A stretch of DNA of 51,264 nt from an uncultured Clostridia bacterium. GTDB lineage: Bacteria; Bacillota; Clostridia; Oscillospirales; Acutalibacteraceae. The stretch is taken from the NCBI GenBank assembly GCA_947589365.1, contig CANQAJ010000004.1, positions 1 to 51,264 on the forward strand. Reading direction: 5' to 3'. Each line of letters opens with the position of its first letter. Position 1 is the stretch's first letter. The notes under the pieces are model-generated. The model had not been told where the DNA came from, ran no database searches, and saw only the letters and a list, made by a program, of their open reading frames with translations. Made by a program: the position numbers and the translations under genes. This document shows positions 44,557-51,264 of the stretch, piece by piece.

Positions 44557-44632
44557 TATATTATAAATCAGCCTTATGGCTGATGGGCTATCCATCCCCG
44601 ACCTTAGAGGTCAGGGACTTCCGCCCATTTTG

Positions 44633-45505
44633 TTAAAACTCTGAAACGATCTCCTTAAGATAAGCCTTGAAAGCTTCTCCGAGTGTTGGATTTTTCAGTG
44701 CTATTTCAACGGTCGCCTGAAGTATTCCGAGTTTATCGCCCATATCATAGCGTTTTCCGGTAAAATCAACCCCCGTCATTGTCCGTGTTTGTGCAAGTGT
44801 ACGCATAGCGTCCGTCAGCTGAATTTCTCCTCCCGCTCCCGGTTCTGTGTTGTCAAGAATATCAAAAATATCAGGTGTAAGCACACATCTTCCAAGAATA
44901 GAGTAGGTAGAAAGTACCTCCTCCTTAGTCTGCGGTTTTTCGACCATATCCGTGCATTTGTAGATATTATTCTCGAGATGTTCAACCTTAAGAGAACTGT
45001 ATTTTGATATAGCTTCCTCGGGAACGGATTTTATGCCGACAACAGCCTTTCCGAATTTTTCATATGCTCTTATAAGCTGTCCGCAGGCAGGATCATCGCC
45101 GATTATGACATCATCCCCATACAGCACGGCAAACGGCTCATTACCTACAAACGAACGTGCACAATTCACGGCATGACCAAGTCCTTTTGTTTCTTTCTGA
45201 CGGATAAAATAAAAATTTGCAAGCTTGGATATTGAAACGACCTGATCATGTATATCCTCTTTACCCGTGTCAAGAAGCCTTTGTTCAAGCTCGGGGCTGC
45301 GGTCAAAATGATCCTCGATAATTCCCTTTCCACGATTCGTTATGATCAGGATATCTGTAATACCCGAATTAACAGCCTCCTCTACAATATACTGGATAGC
45401 AGGTTTATCAACGATCGTAAGCATTTCCTTCGGCATTGATTTTGTTGCGGGCAGAACTCTTGTGCCCAGTCCGGCTGCGGGTATAACCGCCTTAGTAACT
45501 TTCAT
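44633..45505 (-). CDS. galU: UTP-glucose-1-phosphate uridylyltransferase
   Basis: 290 residues from ATG 45505 (AAGGAGGAAC upstream). Makes UDP-glucose for glycan and lipid synthesis. AGLGTRVLPATKSMPKEML and KPAIQYIVEEA are diagnostic. The upstream RING/DUF2628 gene ends 68 nt away. Confidence 0.97.
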   Translation of the reverse strand: MKVTKAVIPAAGLGTRVLPATKSMPKEMLTIVDKPAIQYIVEEAVNSGITDILIITNRGKGIIEDHFDRSPELEQRLLDTGKEDIHDQVVSISKLANFYFIRQKETKGLGHAVNCARSFVGNEPFAVLYGDDVIIGDDPACGQLIRAYEKFGKAVVGIKSVPEEAISKYSSLKVEHLENNIYKCTDMVEKPQTKEEVLSTYSILGRCVLTPDIFDILDNTEPGAGGEIQLTDAMRTLAQTRTMTGVDFTGKRYDMGDKLGILQATVEIALKNPTLGEAFKAYLKEIVSEF

Positions 45506-45573
45506 AATGTTCCTCCTTATTTTGTAATTATATATTTTTTCCTGATTGAGGTAATAATTAAAATAACGAAATA

Positions 45574-46608
45574 TCAAAGTGCGAAAGCAACGTTAATAAT
45601 CAATTCACATACAAGCACCATCATACCCAGTCCTTGATTTATACCGCCTTTATTCCTTATAATCTCCAATATTTCCTTTTCGCTTTTATCACTGTTATTT
45701 GTCTTTATAGACTTTATTTTCTTTATTGCACGTTTATAATAATTTCTGTTCGCACAAAGTGCAAGCACAATCGTAACAGCAAAGGCAATAAAGCTAAGTG
45801 CAATCGGCAGAAGCATCAATACCCCATGCATCAAATCACAATTCGTAAATATCCATCCGAGATAATCTCTGTATGAAGCATATCCACCGGAAGCAACCGC
45901 TTCCTGAGCCTGAAGCCAGAGTTCATTAGTTTTGAAATACGAATAGCAGAAATACTGCACCACTGACGGCAAAACAGTCAGTAGACTCAGTATTATACCC
46001 GTCAAATACTGCTTGCGGTATAAATACCACACACCCTGAAACAGCAGTGTCGAGAAGTTGAATCTGCTCGTATTCCTCTTTTTTATTGAGGAAAAAACAG
46101 GTCCGTAATACAGCTCATTATTACCCACGTAGCTCATAAGCTCCTCGCCGGTAACACCGTCGAAATCCTCATCCTTCTTTATTCCGATAGCAAAATCCCT
46201 TATGTCATCCATATAGAATTTTTTGGCACGGAAAACCGGCGGTGACATCCTCATCGGGTCATCGTCCCCTTCATCTTCGTACCCATAATCCCCCTGCTCC
46301 CCGCCGTCATGAACGGACAGGAAGTTTCCGCATCTCTCACAGACAATACTGTCCGGAGAATTTTTATGTCCGCAATATCTGCATACCACCAAGCCATCGC
46401 TATTCTCTTCGGTGGTATTACTGCCGGATTCCTGATTTATGTCATGCCATACTTCGCCTTTTTCATGAAGCTCGGAAAATATACAAGCACCTTTTATTTC
46501 ATAGCATTCCCTGTGGTAAGGTGCACCGCATTTCGGGCAAACAACAATATCATCATCAGCCTCAAAACGCTTGGAACATACAGGGCAGCTTTTTTTGGTA
46601 AAATCCAT
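45574..46608 (-). CDS. Prokaryotic RING-finger/zinc-ribbon membrane protein (DUF2628)
   Basis: 344 residues. Prok-RING_1 type finger at about 6-45 (CPVCSKRF...CPKCGAPYHRECY), a second zinc ribbon at about 75-92 (CRYCG...CERCG), an acidic linker, then a DUF2628-type membrane region with four helices (about 190-345). Bacterial RING-like fingers occur in ubiquitin-like or membrane-stress contexts, but the role here is unknown. Confidence 0.8.
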   Translation of the reverse strand: MDFTKKSCPVCSKRFEADDDIVVCPKCGAPYHRECYEIKGACIFSELHEKGEVWHDINQESGSNTTEENSDGLVVCRYCGHKNSPDSIVCERCGNFLSVHDGGEQGDYGYEDEGDDDPMRMSPPVFRAKKFYMDDIRDFAIGIKKDEDFDGVTGEELMSYVGNNELYYGPVFSSIKKRNTSRFNFSTLLFQGVWYLYRKQYLTGIILSLLTVLPSVVQYFCYSYFKTNELWLQAQEAVASGGYASYRDYLGWIFTNCDLMHGVLMLLPIALSFIAFAVTIVLALCANRNYYKRAIKKIKSIKTNNSDKSEKEILEIIRNKGGINQGLGMMVLVCELIINVAFAL

Positions 46609-46744
46609 TTTTTTCTCCCAAACTTAGTATTTGTTTCATTATACAACATAATTTTATGATTGGCAAGTTTTTATAAAAAACAATCATTGTGCAGCAAAAA
46701 ATATTTTCACTACTTTTTATATCAGGCTATGCTACGGCGGTCGT

Positions 46745-46786
46745 AAAAAAGATGTTTCAGCCGGGAAGTCTCCTGACTGAAACATC
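46745..46786 (-). terminator. Terminator of the FtsX-type ABC operon
   Basis: GATGTTTCAG/CTGAAACATC perfect 10-bp stem, followed on the minus strand by TTTTTTAC. Confidence 0.9.
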
Positions 46787-46789
46787 ATT

Positions 46790-47467
46790 CTACGCTTGAC
46801 CGCTTTCTGTAATTTTACCGTCCGATATTTCAATCCGCCTATTGCAGGCATCTGCCACCCCCGGGTCGTGCGTTATGATTATTACGGTTTTCCCATCATC
46901 ATTAAGCTTTCGGAAAAGCTCCATAATTTCCGCCGAGGTTTTTGTGTCGAGTGCACCGGTCGGTTCATCCGCAAGTATAAATGACGGGTCGTTCACAATT
47001 GCACGGGCGATGGCTACTCTCTGCTTTTGTCCTCCGGAAAGCTTATTTACAGGCTTTTTGGCAAGCTCCTTTATTCCCACCTTTTCAAGTGCTTCAAGTG
47101 CAAGCGTATTTGCGTTGCCTTTTTTCTTCTTGCTGAAATAGAGCGGTATTTTGACATTCTCAATAACCGTATATTCCTCCACAAGAGCAAAATCCTGCAT
47201 TACTATTCCGACTTTTTCGTTACGTATTTCCGCAAGTTTTTTGTCCGACAGCTTATGTATGTTTATATCGTCAATTGTATACTCTCCCTTTTCAAAGGTA
47301 TCAATACAGCCTATAATATGCAGAAGTGTGGATTTTCCCGCACCGGATTTTCCTACTATTGCAAGCATTTCACCGTCTTCAATTTTCAGCGATATATCCT
47401 TAAGTGCCGTGAAGGCATTGGATTTTTTGTAATTATAAGTCTTTGTAAGATTTTTTATTTCTATCAT
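46790..47467 (-). CDS. ABC transporter ATP-binding protein (MacB/LolD type)
   Basis: 225 residues. Walker A GKSGAGKST, signature LSGGQKQR, Walker B FILADEPTGALD. Pairs with the two upstream FtsX-like permeases. Such systems export peptides or lipoproteins or act as mechanotransducers. Confidence 0.93.
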   Translation of the reverse strand: MIEIKNLTKTYNYKKSNAFTALKDISLKIEDGEMLAIVGKSGAGKSTLLHIIGCIDTFEKGEYTIDDINIHKLSDKKLAEIRNEKVGIVMQDFALVEEYTVIENVKIPLYFSKKKKGNANTLALEALEKVGIKELAKKPVNKLSGGQKQRVAIARAIVNDPSFILADEPTGALDTKTSAEIMELFRKLNDDGKTVIIITHDPGVADACNRRIEISDGKITESGQA

Positions 47468-47471
47468 AATA

Positions 47472-48671
47472 TCAGTTCTCCTTTATTGTTTCCACAGGCG
47501 ATGTTCCCCGAACCATAAAGAACGGTATCACGAGAGATATTATAAGCATAACTGCAAAAATTGCAAGTGTGATATATATATTATCCACAGCAAGGTTTTG
47601 CTCGAATAATGAGGCATATTCCGTATTTTGAAATATCAGAAATGCCGCTGTACCTATTATCATTCCGCCCGTAAGTAATATAGCGGAATAGGCAAGCGAT
47701 ATCTTTAAACAGCCTTTCCAGCGGCAGCCGCAAAGGAAGTATATACCGTAATTCCTTAACTGTGATTTTGTATTCATTGCAACAGAGCAGATAAGCTCGG
47801 CAAGAACAATAGCAAAAACACAAAGTAGGATTGGGAGGAGCTTTTTGTACTGCTCGATAAGATATTCAATCGAATTGTCCCTATACACGGACAGCTCCGA
47901 AAGGTGACGTGTTTCTCCCATAAGTATTTGTTCGTTACGCTCACGGATTTCCTTTGTCGGTTCTGAATTGTAATACATAAATGCCTTTGATACTCCCATA
48001 TCACACGGATTTCTGAGTGCCTCATCGGCAGACGAGGAAACAAAAAGAGCGGTTTGGGCTGTTTCATCAGCAACCTGATAAAAATTCAGAATATTAAGCA
48101 ATCGGTTGTCTGTACCATTGCTCACAAAAGGAGCATATGTATTCGCAGCAATAATTCCCACAATGCGAATTTTTCCTATTTCCGTATCATACACTGCATC
48201 TAACGGATATTTGGATTCCTCTACTGTTTTTCCTCCGGTAATAACCGCCTCGATTTCCCCATTGGAATTCTTTTTTGTCGAAGCCCATCTTCCGCAAAGG
48301 AGTGGAAGATTATATTTTGAATATATATTTTCGTCAACAGAATAAACATTTGCATTCGACAGCATATCATTTTTATCAAGCTGAAGAAAAAGCTGATACG
48401 TTTTTATTACGGTCACATCACCCTCAAGCGAATTACACATTTTTTCAAATTTCATTTCGGGATCATACGATCTTCCGAGTCTTGATTGAAATACATATCC
48501 GTCCTGTGACAGAATATCCTCATACGGCTCGTATAATACAGCTCTGCTGTTGAATACAGATATTACCATATTTCCCAAAACAAGTATTGCCGCAGCCTCA
48601 ATTATGATCAGTATGTTGAACAGAGGCTTTTTTACTACGGAATAAAAACCGAATTTTAAATATTTCATCAA
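47472..48671 (-). CDS. FtsX-like ABC permease 1
   Basis: 399 residues. One N-terminal helix (about 15-37), a large extracytoplasmic domain (about 40-275) and three C-terminal helices, the MacB/FtsX topology. 4 nt from the ATPase gene. Confidence 0.85.
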   Translation of the reverse strand: MMKYLKFGFYSVVKKPLFNILIIIEAAAILVLGNMVISVFNSRAVLYEPYEDILSQDGYVFQSRLGRSYDPEMKFEKMCNSLEGDVTVIKTYQLFLQLDKNDMLSNANVYSVDENIYSKYNLPLLCGRWASTKKNSNGEIEAVITGGKTVEESKYPLDAVYDTEIGKIRIVGIIAANTYAPFVSNGTDNRLLNILNFYQVADETAQTALFVSSSADEALRNPCDMGVSKAFMYYNSEPTKEIRERNEQILMGETRHLSELSVYRDNSIEYLIEQYKKLLPILLCVFAIVLAELICSVAMNTKSQLRNYGIYFLCGCRWKGCLKISLAYSAILLTGGMIIGTAAFLIFQNTEYASLFEQNLAVDNIYITLAIFAVMLIISLVIPFFMVRGTSPVETIKEN

Positions 48672-48681
48672 CAGCCACCCC

Positions 48682-49902
48682 CTAAGCCTTTTTCTTCATT
48701 TCAACAATGCTTGCTTTGGTACTCGGAATTATTGTAAAGAACATAATTATCAGGGCAAGGAGTGTATAAGCTGCCGGAACGATAAAGAAAATATGCGGTT
48801 TATAAAATTCGATAAATGACGGGTAGTAATATGCGATATAGTCAAATACCAAATATTTGAATATCAACGCCCCCGCAGCCGAGGTCAAGATCATGGTTAT
48901 TGTGATTTCAAGCATATAAACAATATGTGTCTTAACCCTGTTGCAGCCGCAAAGACGCAAAATCGCAAGCGTTTCTAACCTTTCCGAAAGTATATAATTA
49001 TAGAATTTCGCAATTGCCAGTATTATAACAAGCATCATAACTATTGCTATCACATAAATCATCCGGTTAAATTGCATTTCGAGCGGGTCATACGGATCGG
49101 GAGTCGATGTATCCTGAATATTTGTTCCAAACAGCGAATTAAATTTGTCAACTGCATCGTCTATTTGCTGCTTGGTAAAATGGTCTTTAGCGTAAATATT
49201 TGCACACGCAACAACAAAATTATCATCCAAAGCATTATAGGGAATAATATAAAAATTATCACTCGGAGCAACACATTTGTATTCATATCCGTTGATATTA
49301 TATTTTTCGCCCAGCTTAAAAAATTCACCCTCCACTTCATCACCGTTTTCGTCATAAACAGGAGCTAATATTATTTTTTCATCTGTTTTAAAAAATATTT
49401 CATCAATACTTACGTTTGCCCCATCAAACGGTATATAAGACATAAACTGCTGCGGAGCTACTCTTAAATCTGTAGTTTTGTTGTAGTACAAAAGCAGCTC
49501 TACATCGGTAATATCATATTGTTTCATATATTCAACAAATTTATTCAGCTTAGGACGGGCTTCACCCATTGAAACAGCATATTTATGTTCCATTGTATAA
49601 ATTTTAGGTTCATCCTCAAATGATACACCCGGCGGCAAATAAAATGAATCATATTTACCCGTTTCCTTATCATAGGTATGAACTACACCCACTTCAACCT
49701 CGGCATCCGGCTCAAAGGAAAAAGAGAATTCTGACAGTTCTTCAACTTTTTCTTCAACAAAGAATAAATTATAAGCCATGCCGCAGCTCATAAAAACAGC
49801 AACACAGCAGATAACCTGAACCGACAAAAACATAACAAATAAGACGGTATGTCGGGTTATAAGTTTTTTTATGTTCTTGAATGTTAAAGCAATAAATCTC
49901 AT
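48682..49902 (-). CDS. FtsX-like ABC permease 2
   Basis: 406 residues with the same topology as permease 1 (helix about 18-42, ectodomain to about 280, then three helices). The LAILRLCGCNRVKTHIVY region between helices 2 and 3 is typical of FtsX permeases. Probably a heterodimer with permease 1. Confidence 0.85.
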   Translation of the reverse strand: MRFIALTFKNIKKLITRHTVLFVMFLSVQVICCVAVFMSCGMAYNLFFVEEKVEELSEFSFSFEPDAEVEVGVVHTYDKETGKYDSFYLPPGVSFEDEPKIYTMEHKYAVSMGEARPKLNKFVEYMKQYDITDVELLLYYNKTTDLRVAPQQFMSYIPFDGANVSIDEIFFKTDEKIILAPVYDENGDEVEGEFFKLGEKYNINGYEYKCVAPSDNFYIIPYNALDDNFVVACANIYAKDHFTKQQIDDAVDKFNSLFGTNIQDTSTPDPYDPLEMQFNRMIYVIAIVMMLVIILAIAKFYNYILSERLETLAILRLCGCNRVKTHIVYMLEITITMILTSAAGALIFKYLVFDYIAYYYPSFIEFYKPHIFFIVPAAYTLLALIIMFFTIIPSTKASIVEMKKKA

Positions 49903-49953
49903 GACAATTCTCCTGTAATATATGTTTGGGGGAACAACATACTTTCACTTAGC

Positions 49954-50415
49954 TTACATATAATCCCTACGAGTCAGATAAGGTATTTTATTATTCTGCC
50001 TTATATTAAGCACTGCTTCTTCTTCTATATCAGAGTGCACGTCACCGGTTTCGTATAACAATCCTTTGACAAATGCATTAGTTGCACCGCTTAAATCAGC
50101 ATACGTATAAACATCGGCTGCTCTTCCTTCGGCATAATTATAGTCAAGTTCTTCAAATGAACCTTTATTTTTATCATACACGAACGTTCCCATTTCTACG
50201 CCCTTAAAGTTGTTTTTATCTTCGGACTTCACAGCCTCAACATGACCCTTTTTATCTGTTTCAAGGGCAACTTTCATAAGACTTGATTCTCCACTTGATA
50301 CAAATATGGTAGATGTTCTTTCAAAAATTACATCAGCAGCACTTGCTAACAAACTTGTCATCGAAGCAGTAGCAAGGGCTAATATTATAAAGAAAGCTAT
50401 TATTTTTCTTTTCAT
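49954..50415 (-). CDS. Secreted protein of unknown function, first gene of the ABC operon
   Basis: 153 residues. Sec-type signal peptide (about 1-27, ending LASAAD), then a beta-rich domain without Cys. AAGGAGGT precedes ATG 50415. Position suggests a substrate or accessory of the FtsX-type ABC system. Family not recognised. Confidence 0.75.
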   Translation of the reverse strand: MKRKIIAFFIILALATASMTSLLASAADVIFERTSTIFVSSGESSLMKVALETDKKGHVEAVKSEDKNNFKGVEMGTFVYDKNKGSFEELDYNYAEGRAADVYTYADLSGATNAFVKGLLYETGDVHSDIEEEAVLNIRQNNKIPYLTRRDYM

Positions 50416-50565
50416 GACCGTTTACCTCCTTTAAATTATAATATGTCGTTCCCCCTCGTGTAGGCAAAATAAACAAAAAACGTAGTAGAAATAAAACGAA
50501 TGTTACTTATTCGTTACTCCAATTTGGAGATTATCTACTACACTGATTATAACACACACTGTAAA
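50416..50565 (-). promoter_or_regulatory. Promoter and structured leader of the ABC operon
   Basis: A TATAAT box (near 50547) with a weak -35 starts a leader in which GTAGTAGA (50534-50541) pairs with TCTACTAC (50482-50489), followed by GTTTTTTG, a terminator-like form. Inside it CTCCAA/TTGGAG and CGAAT/ATTCG form alternative hairpins. It could be an attenuator or operator. The remaining 50566-50718 shows no gene. Confidence 0.45.
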
Positions 50566-50718
50566 TTTTTTCAATATCACCATTATGAAATTTGTGACGA
50601 AATTCAAAAAACATTTTTGTGCATATTACCAAAATATTACACCTGTTTCCAAGCTTTTGAGAAGATAAACGGCTCATATACAAAGGAAGTAAAGGAAATA
50701 TGTTATCCGGTTAAAAAA

Positions 50719-51105
50719 TTAAACCTTTCCCTCTTCAATTTCCTGTAGAATTTTAATACTCAAGGTAATATCATCCTCTGCCCTTTGATCGATATCATCA
50801 ATAATCAGAGATAATTGCTGCTCCAACCCCTCATCTTCACCGTACAGTTCCTCATGCCTTTCGTTAAATTTGAATTGCCGGTAATATTTTGTATATAGAA
50901 TATGACTAAGGGATTCACCTGTAAGCTCCATTATCTCGGTTTCCCTTTGATCAAGAAAATCGTAATATGAGAGATATTTGTTCAATACCGAATCATCATA
51001 CATAACATATTCTATACCGGGAGTTCCCGTATTCTTCGGATCAAATACATAATTCAACTTTTTCATAAGATCCTCAATTATTTTCTCATCTTTTATTACT
51101 TCCAT
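50719..51105 (-). CDS. Hypothetical protein
   Basis: 128 residues, acidic and largely helical, with no signal or membrane segment and no recognised motif. Next to another hypothetical at the window edge in the same direction; both may be orphan effector/immunity-type genes (weak inference). Confidence 0.6.
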   Translation of the reverse strand: MEVIKDEKIIEDLMKKLNYVFDPKNTGTPGIEYVMYDDSVLNKYLSYYDFLDQRETEIMELTGESLSHILYTKYYRQFKFNERHEELYGEDEGLEQQLSLIIDDIDQRAEDDITLSIKILQEIEEGKV

Positions 51106-51175
51106 AAAAGCCTCCTATTCCGGGAAATATTTAAACACCCTCTACAACTTAAGCTTTTTATATGTCCAACAGTTA

Positions 51176-51264
51176 CTATTCAATTTCAGGCAACATATAT
51201 CTGTCTGTGTCAATTTTAAAATCATCACTAAAAAAATATTTTGGAATTTCTATAATATCAAAAT
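51176..51264 (-). CDS. 3' end of a truncated hypothetical CDS
   Basis: Open to the window edge; reads FDIIEIPKYFFSDDFKIDTD then RYMLPEIE and stop. The 5' part lies outside. Not identified. Confidence 0.5.
   Translation of the reverse strand, partial: FDIIEIPKYFFSDDFKIDTDRYMLPEIE

Larger units (their letters stand above)
44225..44632 (-). mobile_element. Minimal IS200/IS605-type element without transposase or TnpB
   Basis: Both ends carry subterminal imperfect hairpins typical of this family: CCCTGACC-TCTAA-GGTCGGGG near 44600 (after GGGCGGAAGT) and CCACCTC-TATA-GGTGGGG near 44245, ending in GGGAGTATGTCAC. The interior has a promoter and several hairpins but no long ORF. It starts directly after the galU stop codon. 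It would move only with help from an enzyme made elsewhere. Confidence 0.55.

Overview
The window looks like a chromosomal segment of an anaerobic, spore-forming Clostridia bacterium, most likely Oscillospiraceae/Ruminococcus-like. This rests on gene content, not a database match: three sporulation genes (spoVAC, cwlD, yunB), a flavoprotein-rubredoxin fusion, AddAB rather than RecBCD, a prokaryotic RING-finger/DUF2628 protein, a class B sortase and ER-type (SipW-like) signal peptidases. No tRNA, rRNA or CRISPR array was seen.

Layout. Positions 1-430 hold a G+C-rich interspersed repeat that runs into the 3' end of nadA. Then come nadA, a high-molecular-weight rubredoxin and spoVAC on the minus strand, and a cysteine desulfurase-thiI pair on the plus strand (sulfur transfer to tRNA). 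Next is an unusual class B sortase (5228-7930) with a cytoplasmic domain, a transmembrane anchor, the sortase domain and a repeated helical tail, followed by a small membrane protein with a similar-looking cytoplasmic fold. Positions 8561-9167 hold a second array of the same repeat, bounded by 21-bp inverted repeats, with hairpins and micro-ORFs. apt follows.

The highlight is 9969-16050. A tyrosine recombinase lies beside two perfect 20-bp inverted repeats (10841-10860 and 11110-11129). They enclose about 250 bp carrying a consensus sigma-A promoter (TTGACA-17-TATAAT) that here points AWAY from the downstream operon and into a strong terminator. Inversion would point it at an operon encoding two SipW-like signal peptidases, two TasA-like proteins with SipW-type signal peptides, a PPQTG sortase substrate, a LysM protein with a SipW-type signal and a small zinc-ribbon membrane protein. 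I read this as a phase-variable surface-fibre or coat system, captured in the OFF orientation.

Positions 16096-25850 hold a SUKH-domain protein, a membrane protein with a low-complexity tail, a MarR-regulated heterodimeric ABC exporter, a tandem DUF2185 protein, radA and cwlD. Positions 25863-44015 are mainly housekeeping on the minus strand: a coiled-coil protein, mutL-mutS, a YlbF-family protein with a Cys-rich tail, miaB, yunB, mntP, addA-addB and prfB (no programmed frameshift). Positions about 44225-44632 look like a minimal IS200/IS605-type element with a promoter and omega-RNA-like structure but no protein gene. The rest holds galU, a RING/DUF2628 membrane protein, a MacB/FtsX-type ABC system with a secreted protein preceded by a structured leader, a hypothetical gene and the 3' end of another.

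Starts were chosen from ribosome-binding sites and family N-termini. Functions come from motif recognition by eye; no searches were run.
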